Below, one piece after another: positions 27,103 through 36,253 of a DNA stretch of 55,479 nucleotides. Below the pieces are notes generated by a model that saw only the letters and a program-made list of their open reading frames with translations, searched no databases and was not told the DNA's origin. The stretch is from an uncultured Bacteroidota bacterium (lineage in GTDB: Bacteria; Bacteroidota; Bacteroidia; Flavobacteriales; Flavobacteriaceae), in NCBI GenBank assembly GCA_902514625.1, contig CABXRK010000005.1, forward strand, positions 1 through 55,479. Reading direction: 5' to 3'. A program made the position numbers and the translations under genes. Within the stretch, counting starts at the first letter, position 1; each line of letters begins with the position of its first letter.

Positions 27103-28899
27103 ATGATTAAAGATATTTTTTTAAAAATTATTCTTTTATTTCCACTTTTGTTAAATTCTCAAATACAAAGGGTTGATCCTCCAAATTGGTGGATTGATTT
27201 TAAAAATAATTCTTTTCAGCTTTTATTTAAAGGTGAATCTATTTCTAATTTATCTCCGACAATAAAATATCAAGGACTAAAAATAAATAATATCACAAGG
27301 TCAAATTCAAGTGATAATTATTTATTTGTCGATTTTGCAATGGATTCAACAATTAAACCAGGAAAATTTACAATCTATTTTAATGGAAATCCTCAAATAA
27401 AATATAAATATGAGATTAAAGAGAGATCGTTTGATAAATTAAGATTTAATGGTTTTGATAGTTCAGATGTAATTTATCTTATTACGCCAGATAGATTTGC
27501 AAATGGTGATTATGCTAATGATGTAATTCACAAATTAAGAGAAAATAAAATAAATAGGAGTGATGATTATGCTAGACATGGGGGTGATATTAATGGTATA
27601 ATTGATAATATTGATTATTTGTCAAGAATGGGTTTTACTGCCTTATGGACAAATCCTTTTTTAATTAATGATATGGAAAAACATTCCTATCATGGTTATG
27701 CAGTAACGGATCATTACAAAATAGATCCTAGGTTAGGATCTTTAAATGATGTAATAAATCTTTCAAAAAAATTAAATTCAAAAGGGATTAAGTTAATAAT
27801 GGATCAAATAGTTAATCATTGTGGACTTGAACATTGGTGGATGAAAGATTTACCTTTTGATGATTGGTTAAATTTTCAACAAGAATTTCAGAGTAAACCA
27901 ATTTCAATAGATAAAATGAGAATTTCAAATGAATATAATCAAGATAGTATTAACAAGTATTTGATTAAAACAAATCATAGAAGGACTATTAATCAAGATA
28001 AATATTCATCTCAATTTGATGAAATTAAAATGTTAAATGGTTGGTTTGTTTCCTCTATGCCAGATTTAAATCATAATAATCAATTTATGTCTCGTTATTT
28101 GATTCAAAATAGTATATGGTGGATTGAGACATTAGGTTTAGGTGGGATTAGGCAAGATACTTATCCATATTCCGATAAAAAATTCATGAGTAAATGGGCA
28201 AGTGAAATTATGTACGAATATCCAAACATTACAATTGTTGGTGAAGAATGGAGTTATAATCCACTTTCAATAAATTATTGGCATAAAGATTCAAATAATT
28301 CTGACGGATATGTTTCTAACATAAATTCTGTCATGGATTTTCCATTACAAAAATCAATTATTGAAGGGATAAATGAAAAAGAATCTTGGAATACGGGTTT
28401 TATAAAAATATATGAGAGTCTTTCTAATGATTTCTATTATTCAAACCCTTTTGAATTAATGATTTTCATTGACAATCATGATATAAATAGAGCATATACA
28501 CAGTTCAATAAAAATATAGAAAATTTTAAAATGGCTTTTGGTTATATTTTATCCATACCTAGAATTCCTCAAATTTTATATGGATCGGAGATATTAATGC
28601 ATAATTCAGATCGCCCTGGAAGTCATGGTAAAATTAGAAGTGATTTTCCTGGTGGATGGAAAGATGATCAAAAAAATGGATTTAATGATATAGGGATTAC
28701 AAATAATCAAAAAGACGCAAAGTTGTTGATGATAGTTTTAAATAAAAATTTAGAATCGTATAAATTAAATCTAAATAGGTTTCGAGAAATTGATATATTG
28801 GATAAAACGTATTTTGATATTATTGGAAACGATTCTGTTAAAGTAAAAAACTCCATAATAATACCAGAAAAAGGATTTTATATCTTTTCTATAATGTAA
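27103..28899 (+). CDS. GH13 alpha-amylase/neopullulanase-type glycoside hydrolase, exported
   Basis: Hydrolyses alpha-1,4 (and perhaps alpha-1,6) glucans; likely periplasmic, like SusA. After a signal peptide (MIKDIFLKIILLFPLLLNSQ) is an N-terminal beta-sandwich of the cyclomaltodextrinase type (about 25-115). The catalytic barrel starts at DVIYLITPDRFANGD. Conserved GH13 regions are all present: GFTALWTNPF, LIMDQIVNHCG, GGIRQDTYPY (nucleophile Asp352), IVGEEW (acid/base Glu381) and FIDNHDINR (Asp460). A short C-terminal beta domain ends the 598-residue protein. With the SusC/SusD pair 152 bases downstream it forms a minimal alpha-glucan utilisation locus. It lacks a lipobox, so the enzyme is soluble in the periplasm or secreted. 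Confidence 0.9.
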   Translation: MIKDIFLKIILLFPLLLNSQIQRVDPPNWWIDFKNNSFQLLFKGESISNLSPTIKYQGLKINNITRSNSSDNYLFVDFAMDSTIKPGKFTIYFNGNPQIKYKYEIKERSFDKLRFNGFDSSDVIYLITPDRFANGDYANDVIHKLRENKINRSDDYARHGGDINGIIDNIDYLSRMGFTALWTNPFLINDMEKHSYHGYAVTDHYKIDPRLGSLNDVINLSKKLNSKGIKLIMDQIVNHCGLEHWWMKDLPFDDWLNFQQEFQSKPISIDKMRISNEYNQDSINKYLIKTNHRRTINQDKYSSQFDEIKMLNGWFVSSMPDLNHNNQFMSRYLIQNSIWWIETLGLGGIRQDTYPYSDKKFMSKWASEIMYEYPNITIVGEEWSYNPLSINYWHKDSNNSDGYVSNINSVMDFPLQKSIIEGINEKESWNTGFIKIYESLSNDFYYSNPFELMIFIDNHDINRAYTQFNKNIENFKMAFGYILSIPRIPQILYGSEILMHNSDRPGSHGKIRSDFPGGWKDDQKNGFNDIGITNNQKDAKLLMIVLNKNLESYKLNLNRFREIDILDKTYFDIIGNDSVKVKNSIIIPEKGFYIFSIM

Positions 28900-29014
28900 A
28901 ATAGAGGTATTATTTACATGAATTTTCATATTTAAATATGTATAGTATTATTAAGTTAAATTGTTAAATTAAAAATTTTATTGCTTATTATGCTATAAAT
29001 CAATAAAATAACAG

Positions 29015-29022
29015 TAATTTTG
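29015..29022 (+). promoter_or_regulatory. Candidate -7 box (TAATTTTG) of the second susC gene
   Basis: Exact match to TAnnTTTG. The predicted start near 29029 gives a 23-base leader to ATG 29052, like the first susC gene. No TTG is found 17-23 bases upstream. The rest of the 152-base gap (28900-29051) shows no clear terminator or other element. Confidence 0.45.
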
Positions 29023-29051
29023 CGACTTATTAACTTATCAAACATTATATA

Positions 29052-32000
29052 ATGATTAAACAAATGAAACAAGTGCTGTTCATTTCTTTTATGCTTTTTG
29101 CATTTATAGGATGGGCTCAAAAGCAAGTAACTGGTTCAGTAGTCGATGACGCAGGTATTCCTTTGCCTGGTGCTGCTGTTCTAGAGAAAGGCACTTCTAA
29201 CGGAACCACTGCCGATTTTGATGGTAATTATACTATTGAAGTTGCTGGTGATGATTCAACTCTTGAGTTTAGTTTTATTGGTTATGAGACTTCTGAAATG
29301 GCCGTAGGCTCTCAGAATAATATAAACATTACGCTAAACCCAGGAAATCAATTGTCTGAAGTTGTTGTTACTTCATTAGGTATTACTAGAGATAAAAAAT
29401 CTCTTGGTTATGCAGTTTCTAGTGTTGATGGCGATGAGATTTCAGCAGTTAAAAACACGAACTTTCTCTCTTCTTTACAAGGTAAAGTTGCTGGTTTAGA
29501 CATCAAAAATACTGGTGGTTTTGCTAGTGGTGCTAACGTTGTAATTAGAGGTTATAGCTCTTTAACTGGAAGTAATCAAGCATTATTTGTTGTTGATGGT
29601 ACTCCCATCAGTAATGAAATTGTAAATTCGAATACTACTGGTCGAGGAGGTTATGACTATGGAAATGGTGCTATGGATGTTAACCCTGACGATATAGAGT
29701 CAGTTGACGTATTAAAAGGTGCAGCTGCAACTGCATTATATGGTTCTAGAGGTTCTAATGGTGTAATAATGATTACAACTAAGAAAGGATCTAAAAAGGA
29801 TGGAATCGGTGTTTCTTTTAATTCAAGTTTTACATCTGGTACTCTAGACAGTGATACAATGCCGGTTTATCAAAATGAATACGGTGCTGGTTATGGGCCT
29901 TATTACGATTCTTTTCCAGGAATTGGTGGTGGATATGCAGCATTTTATTCTTATGATGTGAATGGTGATGGTATTCAAGATCCTACTACTGCATTTACTG
30001 AGGATGCTTCTTTTGGTGCTCCATTAGACGGTTCTTTGGTTTATCAGTGGAATTCAATTTGGCCTGAGTTATCTACTTATAAGCAAGCTACTCCTTATGT
30101 AGCTGGTGCTTCTGGACCTCATTCTGCTTTTGTTACTGCAGAAACATATATTAATAATCTTTCTATAGAAGATTCTAATGATAAAGGTTCGTATAGAGTT
30201 AGTTGGACTAATCTAGATACAAAAGGTATTTGGGAAAATAGTAAAATGGAAAGAAATACTGTTTCATTAAATACTACTTATAATATTAATGATAAGCTTA
30301 CTTCTACTTCGTCAGTTAATCTTTTAAGAGTTGATACACAAGGAAGGAATGGAACAGGTTATGATAATAGAAATTTAATGCAAAGTTGGAGACAATGGTA
30401 TCAGGTTAATGTAGATATTCAAGAACAAAGAACTGCTTATTTTGTGACTGGAAAGAATGCTACATGGAATGCCTATAGCTGGGATGATCCAAGACCAATA
30501 TACTTTGATAACCCTTTCTTTAATTTATATGAAAATTATGAGACAGATTCTAAGACTAGATATTTTGGAAATACTGCTTTAACATATGAGATTAATGATA
30601 ATTTTAGTCTTGTAGGTAGAGTTACTTTTGATACTTCAACTACGCTAGTAGAAGAAAGAATCGCTGTAGGAAGTGTTGATGTTTCTCAATATTCAAGAAT
30701 TAATAGAGATAGAAGTGAATTTAATTATGATTTGCTTGTAAACTTTAAGGAAAGTTTTGGAAACATGACTCTTAATGGGAATTTAGGGGCTACGTTAAGA
30801 TCTCAAAATTATTCTTCTATTTCTGCTTCTTCTAATGGTGGATTAAATATTGCTGGTTTATATACATTATCTAATTCAGCGAATACTCCACTTGCTCCAA
30901 GTGAATATACTTATACTAAAAAAGTTGATGGTTTATTTGCTACAGCTTCATTAGGTATCGCTGGAACATATTATGTTGATCTTGCTGTACGAAGAGATAG
31001 ATCTTCTGCTCTTCCAAAAGCTAATAATAGTTATTTCTATCCTTCTATATCAGGAACAGTTATTTTTTCTGAATTAATAGATAGTGATTTCTTTGGTTTT
31101 GGAAAATTAAGAGCTGGTTATGCTGAAACTGGAAATGATACTGGTCCTTATAATGTATTTAGTTCATATAATCTTTTAGATCCTTTTAGTGGTAATGGAT
31201 TAGCTTCTAATAGTGCTACTTTTAATAACCCAGATCTAAAAGCTGAGAGAACTAAAGAAATTGAAATTGGTGTTGAAGCTAATATGCTTAGTAATAGATT
31301 ATCTTTAGACCTTTCTTATTATAAGAGAACTACTGAAGATTTATTGACTCCAGTTAATGTTTCTAATGCTACAGGTATTAACTCCAAGTATTTAAATGCT
31401 GGTAGTATTGAAAATAAAGGAATAGAATTAGTTTTAGGTCTTAAAGCAATTAAGACACAGGATTTAAGATGGGATATAACTTATGTTTATTCTAAAAATG
31501 AAAATACTGTTCTTTCTTTATCAGAGGGACTAGAAAACCTTCAACTTGGTTCTTTCCAAGGGGGGGTTAGCTTAAATGCTGTTCCTGGTCAACCTTATGG
31601 TACTATTCGAGGTGTAGATTTCGTACGTGAAGCTACTACTGGTCAACCAATAGTTAACCAAACTACTGGATTTTATGAAAAAGGGGCTTTAAGTAATGCA
31701 GTTATTGGTGATATGAATCCTGATTATAAAGCTGGTTTAAGAAACTCAATACAGTATAAAGATTTTGACTTTTCTTTCTTAATTGATATGCAAAAGGGTG
31801 GACAGTTTTTCTCTTTAGATACTTATTATGGTTTTGCAACTGGTGTTTATGATCGTTCTGCTGGTAATAATGACTTAGGAAATCCAAAAAGAAACAGAGT
31901 TTCTGCTGGTGGTGGTGAAATACTTCCAGGTGTTACTCCTACTGGTGCTCCTAACACTGTTAGAGCTGAAACATACAAATATTCTAATCCTTATGGTTAT

Positions 32001-32273
32001 AAAGCTGGTATAAAAGCTCAACATGTTTATGATGCTTCTTATGTTAAACTAAGAGAAATTAAATTATCTTATAACATTCCAGAAGCTGCATTAGGAAATC
32101 TTATTCAATCCGCTTCTTTATCAGTAATTGGTAAAAACTTGTGGATTATTGATAAGAATGCTCCTTATACTGACCCTGAGGCAGGTTTATCTGCTGGTAA
32201 TATTCAAGGGTATCAGTCAGGTGCACCTCCAGCGGTAAAGGAGATGGGACTAAGTCTAAATGTTAAATTTTAA
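29052..32273 (+). CDS. SusC/RagA-family TonB-linked outer-membrane transporter (pair 2)
   Basis: Outer-membrane importer, most likely for maltodextrin or another alpha-glucan fragment given the GH13 gene upstream. The 1,073-residue sequence has a signal peptide (MIKQMKQVLFISFMLFAFIGWAQ), a carboxypeptidase-regulatory-like domain (TGSVVDDAGIPLPGAAVLE to about 95), a TonB-box-like LSEVVVTSLGITRDKKSLGYA, the plug (KVAGLDIKNTGG, VIRGYSSLTGSNQALFVVDG, VDVLKGAAATALYGSRGSNGVIMITTKKG) and the barrel. It is of the longer 'LGITRDKKSLGYAVSSV' SusC subclass, different from pair 1. SusD follows after 11 bases. Confidence 0.9.
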   Translation: MIKQMKQVLFISFMLFAFIGWAQKQVTGSVVDDAGIPLPGAAVLEKGTSNGTTADFDGNYTIEVAGDDSTLEFSFIGYETSEMAVGSQNNINITLNPGNQLSEVVVTSLGITRDKKSLGYAVSSVDGDEISAVKNTNFLSSLQGKVAGLDIKNTGGFASGANVVIRGYSSLTGSNQALFVVDGTPISNEIVNSNTTGRGGYDYGNGAMDVNPDDIESVDVLKGAAATALYGSRGSNGVIMITTKKGSKKDGIGVSFNSSFTSGTLDSDTMPVYQNEYGAGYGPYYDSFPGIGGGYAAFYSYDVNGDGIQDPTTAFTEDASFGAPLDGSLVYQWNSIWPELSTYKQATPYVAGASGPHSAFVTAETYINNLSIEDSNDKGSYRVSWTNLDTKGIWENSKMERNTVSLNTTYNINDKLTSTSSVNLLRVDTQGRNGTGYDNRNLMQSWRQWYQVNVDIQEQRTAYFVTGKNATWNAYSWDDPRPIYFDNPFFNLYENYETDSKTRYFGNTALTYEINDNFSLVGRVTFDTSTTLVEERIAVGSVDVSQYSRINRDRSEFNYDLLVNFKESFGNMTLNGNLGATLRSQNYSSISASSNGGLNIAGLYTLSNSANTPLAPSEYTYTKKVDGLFATASLGIAGTYYVDLAVRRDRSSALPKANNSYFYPSISGTVIFSELIDSDFFGFGKLRAGYAETGNDTGPYNVFSSYNLLDPFSGNGLASNSATFNNPDLKAERTKEIEIGVEANMLSNRLSLDLSYYKRTTEDLLTPVNVSNATGINSKYLNAGSIENKGIELVLGLKAIKTQDLRWDITYVYSKNENTVLSLSEGLENLQLGSFQGGVSLNAVPGQPYGTIRGVDFVREATTGQPIVNQTTGFYEKGALSNAVIGDMNPDYKAGLRNSIQYKDFDFSFLIDMQKGGQFFSLDTYYGFATGVYDRSAGNNDLGNPKRNRVSAGGGEILPGVTPTGAPNTVRAETYKYSNPYGYKAGIKAQHVYDASYVKLREIKLSYNIPEAALGNLIQSASLSVIGKNLWIIDKNAPYTDPEAGLSAGNIQGYQSGAPPAVKEMGLSLNVKF

Positions 32274-32284
32274 TTAAAAGAATT

Positions 32285-33718
32285 ATGAAAAATATAATAA
32301 AATTTTCGATAACATGTCTTTCGCTAATTCTTTTAGCCTGTCAGACAGACAATGAATATGAGGAATATAATCGTAATCCGAAAAATCCCTCAGTAGTTCC
32401 GTATGCTACCTTATTTAGTTCAGCTACAAAATCGTTAGTTGATGAAATGGTTACAACGAACTATAATACGAGTATATATAAGTTTTTGGCTCAATATTGG
32501 ACTCAGACTACATATACCGATGAAACTAACTTTAATATGCAGAATAGAAAGATTCCTCAGAATCACTGGTATACCATGTATGCTAATGTGTTATATGATC
32601 TTAAAGATGCTGCAGCGAGAGCTGAAGCAGGAAGTTCTATTAATAAAGCTGCTGAGAAAGCACAAATTACTGTTTTAGAAGTTTTTGCATGGCAAAATAT
32701 GGTTGATACATTTGGAAATATTCCTTATTCTCAAGCATTAAATCCTGCAGAATATCCATTACCAGTGTATGATGATGCTGCTACTATATATACAGATTTA
32801 ATGGCTAGATTAGATGCTGCAATTACTGCATTATCTGGCTCGTCTGCTGGTTTTAGTAGTGCTGATTTAATATATGGTGGTGATATTTCTAAATGGAGTA
32901 AGCTTGCTAATTCACTTAAGTTAAGACTAGCTATGAGGTTAGCTGATGTTAATCCATCAGTTTCTAAGACTGCGGCTGAGGCGGCTATAGCTGCTGGAGT
33001 TATGACATCTAATGCTGATAATGCAGCATTTAGTTATTTGTCTGCACCTCCAAATACAAATCCAATTTGGGTTTCTATAGTTCAGTCTGGAAGAAAAGAT
33101 TACGTTGCTTGTAAAACATTTGTTGATGTTTTAAACGGTCTTGGTGATCCTCGAGTTGATCTTTTCTTTAAGGATAAAGTTGGTGGAGTTATTGTTGGTG
33201 GCCCTTATGGTGCTAATAATACTTATAATAAATATTCTCATATTGCTGATAATGTATTAGCTGCAGATTTTGAAGGTACTATTTTGGACTTCGTTGAAGT
33301 TTCATTCCTTCAGGCAGAAGCTGTAGAGAGAGGTTATACTCTTGCAGGTACAGCAGCTCAACATTATGAGAATGGAATTAGGGCTTCAATGGCATATTGG
33401 GGAGGCGACACTGCTGCTCAAGATGCTTATATGGCTAAAGCAGATGTAGCTTACGCTACTGCTGCTGGAGATTGGAAGCAAAAAATTGCAACTCAATCTT
33501 GGATTGGTTTGTATAATCGTGGATTTGAAGGATGGAATGTTTGGAGAAGATTTGATGGTAAAATACCATTAGCTTTACCAGAAATTTCTGGAAATCCAAT
33601 TCCTACTAGATATACTTATCCTATTAATGAACAAAACCTTAATGAAACTAACAGAAGTGCTGCTGCTAGTGCTATTGGGGGTGATACTCAGACTACTAAA
33701 ATTTTCTGGGATCAATAA
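32285..33718 (+). CDS. SusD-like surface lipoprotein (SusD_2-type, pair 2)
   Basis: Glycan-binding partner of the second SusC. The lipobox is LILLACQ (Cys19). The 477-residue protein is shorter than SusD 1 and belongs to the 'SusD/RagB family lipoprotein' branch (NRNPKNPSVVPYATLFSSATKSL start, LKDAAARAE, GDISKWSKLANSLKLRLAMRLADVNP, FVEVSFLQAEAVERGY, and a C-terminal YNRGFEGWNVWRRFD with PTRYTYPINEQNLN). No SusE/SusF-type outer starch-binding protein follows, as would be expected in a complete Sus-like locus; the next gene is on the other strand. A strong terminator ends the unit. Confidence 0.9.
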   Translation: MKNIIKFSITCLSLILLACQTDNEYEEYNRNPKNPSVVPYATLFSSATKSLVDEMVTTNYNTSIYKFLAQYWTQTTYTDETNFNMQNRKIPQNHWYTMYANVLYDLKDAAARAEAGSSINKAAEKAQITVLEVFAWQNMVDTFGNIPYSQALNPAEYPLPVYDDAATIYTDLMARLDAAITALSGSSAGFSSADLIYGGDISKWSKLANSLKLRLAMRLADVNPSVSKTAAEAAIAAGVMTSNADNAAFSYLSAPPNTNPIWVSIVQSGRKDYVACKTFVDVLNGLGDPRVDLFFKDKVGGVIVGGPYGANNTYNKYSHIADNVLAADFEGTILDFVEVSFLQAEAVERGYTLAGTAAQHYENGIRASMAYWGGDTAAQDAYMAKADVAYATAAGDWKQKIATQSWIGLYNRGFEGWNVWRRFDGKIPLALPEISGNPIPTRYTYPINEQNLNETNRSAAASAIGGDTQTTKIFWDQ

Positions 33719-33735
33719 ATTAATGTTTGTTTAAT

Positions 33736-33766
33736 AAAAAAGTCCGCTTTTATGCGGACTTTTTTT
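33736..33766 (+). terminator. Terminator shared by susD 2 and the convergent cytochrome gene
   Basis: AGTCCGC (33741-33747), loop TTTTAT, GCGGACT (33754-33760), flanked by A5 before and T6 after. The A/T flanks make it work on both strands, between convergent genes ending at 33718 and 33820. Confidence 0.9.
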
Positions 33767-33819
33767 ATGCTTTATATATAGCAATCGTATAAATAAAAAC
33801 TTTGTATTTATTTAAAGAT

Positions 33820-35187
33820 CTAAACGCCCAGTATAACCTTTGTAGAATTATTATTATTGAATTCATTTATTTTATCTATAGACACCTTAGTTCGCCAGAG
33901 ATAAATAGTTTTTAAGGATTTAATTTTTGATAATATATTAAGAGATATATTTGATATTTTTGTTCCATATAGGTTTAATTTTTCTATGTTTTTTAGGGAT
34001 CCAAGATGAATTACACCTTTATCTGTAATTGGATTGTTTTGAATATTTAAAATCATTAGATTTTTAAGTTTAGATATTAATTTTAAATGCGAATCTTTTA
34101 AATTAGAATCTTTAATGGTTAGTGCTATTATATTTTCATTGAATTTTAAAATTTCATTAAGACTAGTATCTTCAATATTATTTCCAATATAATTTAATTC
34201 AATTAAAGGATAATTTTCAGCAAGTATTTTCCAAGTAAAATTTACATTATCTAATCTTTTTAATTTTTCATAATCTAATTTTGAAATATTTTTTAATTTA
34301 TCATAGAATGGTTTTTCCTTAGTATCGATTTCAAAAAGTTTATTTAAGAGCCATTTGTCGGTTTTTTCTAATTTAACTGAGGAAAGACGATTATTACTTT
34401 TAATATCTGAATTAAGCCACCATTTTATTAGATTAATTTCATCATAAGTTAAAGGATTTGAATTAGGAGGCATAAACTTATTATTGTTTTGAGGAAGGGT
34501 TATTCTATTAAATAGAATACTTTTTTCAGCATTTTTATTAATTATAGCATTTCCCGAAGAGCCACCTTTAAATAGCTTAGCTACTGTAGTCATGTTTAAT
34601 TCACCCATTTGAATTTCATTATTATGGCATGAAATACATTTATGCTCGAAAATTGGCAAAATTAATTCCTTAAAAATCTCTATTGAATCAAGTTCCTTGT
34701 CTTTGTATGAAATTTTAGTATTAGTATTATTATAGAATTTTTTTTTGATAAATTCTGGTGAATATTCCAAAATATAATTTTCACCATGAGTGATTTTCCC
34801 TCCTTGGTGACTAACAATTAAAAGTATAATTATGATCAAGAAATTAAAAAAGGAATTTTGTGATTTAAATAAATAAATCATCTTTGATTTAAGACCCCAA
34901 ATAAATAAAATAAAGAAAACTAAAAGAATACCCGACCATCTATGGAGGTATATATTATCTTCAGCATAGTGTCCATTAGAAGCTAATAGCCAACCAAAAA
35001 AAACAGCAAAAATTGAGCTTATAAAAGCTAAGAACCATATAAAACTTAGAATTTTATTGCTGATATATATTTTATTAACCTTTAGATACCACTCTAGAAT
35101 AATTTCAATTATAATAAACCCAATAGGCAAATGAACAATTAAAGGATGAAGTCTCCCAAAAAAAGAAGAGATGTCAAATAGAATCAT
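33820..35187 (-). CDS. DUF2231-type membrane cytochrome with PSCyt1-like haem site and LRR tail
   Basis: Last gene of a four-gene operon. Five or so membrane helices (about 10-135) carry the DUF2231-like HPLIVHLPIG (His14, His19), HRWSG (His82) and SHQGG marks. A soluble part follows with one c-type haem motif CISCH (184-188) and a distal MPPNSNPLTYDEINLIKWWL segment that supplies the usual Met ligand region of planctomycete-type cytochrome domains. The C-terminal 120 residues form leucine-rich repeats (LKNLMILNIQNNPITDKGV, LKNIEKLNLYGTKIS, IKSLKTIYLWRTKVS). Probably moves electrons across or at the membrane for the exported partners. That role is inferred, since no substrate is known. Length 455 aa. 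Start is ATG 4 bases after the propeller gene. Confidence 0.8.
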   Translation of the reverse strand: MILFDISSFFGRLHPLIVHLPIGFIIIEIILEWYLKVNKIYISNKILSFIWFLAFISSIFAVFFGWLLASNGHYAEDNIYLHRWSGILLVFFILFIWGLKSKMIYLFKSQNSFFNFLIIIILLIVSHQGGKITHGENYILEYSPEFIKKKFYNNTNTKISYKDKELDSIEIFKELILPIFEHKCISCHNNEIQMGELNMTTVAKLFKGGSSGNAIINKNAEKSILFNRITLPQNNNKFMPPNSNPLTYDEINLIKWWLNSDIKSNNRLSSVKLEKTDKWLLNKLFEIDTKEKPFYDKLKNISKLDYEKLKRLDNVNFTWKILAENYPLIELNYIGNNIEDTSLNEILKFNENIIALTIKDSNLKDSHLKLISKLKNLMILNIQNNPITDKGVIHLGSLKNIEKLNLYGTKISNISLNILSKIKSLKTIYLWRTKVSIDKINEFNNNNSTKVILGV

Positions 35188-35191
35188 AGAG

Positions 35192-36253
35192 TTATATTCT
35201 AATTAGTTTTATAGGGTATGATTTTTCAGAATTCCATTGAGGAATATATAGATTTTCATCATTATCAATACAAATGTCATGAGGATTAAAAAAAGATTTT
35301 TTATCTGAAATTGGTGGAAGTAATTTCCCTTTCACATATTCGGGCATACTTCCGCCAGGCAGAGAAACTACCTTGTTATTCTTATCAAGAATAGCTAACA
35401 TGCCATCATATTTACTCCAATCATTAGTTATTATTACAGCAAAAAACAAATTTTCATTTTTAATGACGGGACGACAAATCCAACATCCGGGAAGAGAAAT
35501 TGTCTCTATGTGCTTGCCCTCAAGAGAAAATCTTTTAAATTCATTTTTAGATCTGGAAGTAATTAAAAGAGTAGGGTTTTTTGAGTCCCTTTGGTCGAGC
35601 GTTATCCCATGACAACAATCAAATTTATCATCACCATCTCCATGACCACCAAAATGAGTTAAATAATTTCCTTTTGAGTCATATTTAATAATAAAATCTT
35701 TACCATACCCATCTGCAATAAAAACATCTCCGTTAGGAGAAATACATGTTTCTGTAGGTTTAAATTGTTCGAAAGATAAGTAGTCTTTAATTTCTTTAGG
35801 GTAATTAAACTCTAATATTTTCTTTCCAGATAGAGTCGTTTTACAAACTTTATGATTATCAGGGTCTGTTATAAATAAAAATTCTTCCCCGCCTTCATCT
35901 ACAATATTTAAACCATGAGCTCCATTATAATTAATACTCCATGAGTCTTCTATTTTTCCTGATTTGTTATAGATTAATATATTATTTTTAGGATGAGTGG
36001 TGGTCATTATAATTCTATTTTTTTTATCCATTACCATTTCATGGCAATGATCAACTGGGAATTCATTTGGATTTTGAATCCCCCATTTTTTATCTAATTT
36101 GTATTTAAAATCACCATGACCAATAAAATCATTTTCCTCTCTATGTTTATCTATAATTCCAAATGACATTTTAGGAATGATTAACGAAGAGGTAGTTATT
36201 AATGAAGTTTTTTTTAAAAAGTTTCTTCTCGAATTTAAATTCATTTTTTTCAT
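35192..36253 (-). CDS. Tat-exported NHL-type beta-propeller protein
   Basis: A 353-residue protein with a twin-arginine signal (SRRNFLKKTSLITTSSLIIPK) and a beta-propeller of about six NHL-like blades: 'NGAHGLNIVDEGGEEFLFITDPDNHKV', 'TETCISPNGDVFIADGYG' and 'NPHDICIDNDENLYIPQ' are typical blade strands. These resemble the peptidyl-glycine alpha-amidating lyase/SMP-30 group, but no lyase metal site is certain (candidate His in HCHEMV and CCHGITL). Tat export suggests that the protein folds, perhaps with a metal, before export. The start ATG overlaps the upstream DUF1501 stop (ATGA); ATG 36244 (Met4) is equally possible. The role in the operon is unknown. Confidence 0.78.
   Translation of the reverse strand: MKKMNLNSRRNFLKKTSLITTSSLIIPKMSFGIIDKHREENDFIGHGDFKYKLDKKWGIQNPNEFPVDHCHEMVMDKKNRIIMTTTHPKNNILIYNKSGKIEDSWSINYNGAHGLNIVDEGGEEFLFITDPDNHKVCKTTLSGKKILEFNYPKEIKDYLSFEQFKPTETCISPNGDVFIADGYGKDFIIKYDSKGNYLTHFGGHGDGDDKFDCCHGITLDQRDSKNPTLLITSRSKNEFKRFSLEGKHIETISLPGCWICRPVIKNENLFFAVIITNDWSKYDGMLAILDKNNKVVSLPGGSMPEYVKGKLLPPISDKKSFFNPHDICIDNDENLYIPQWNSEKSYPIKLIRI

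Noticed and set aside
27068-27106. 12-codon leader-like ORF (MKKIKLYKNHDL) overlapping the GH13 start
   Set aside because: Very short, no repeated codon or hairpin typical of attenuation, and the putative transcription start falls on its ATG.
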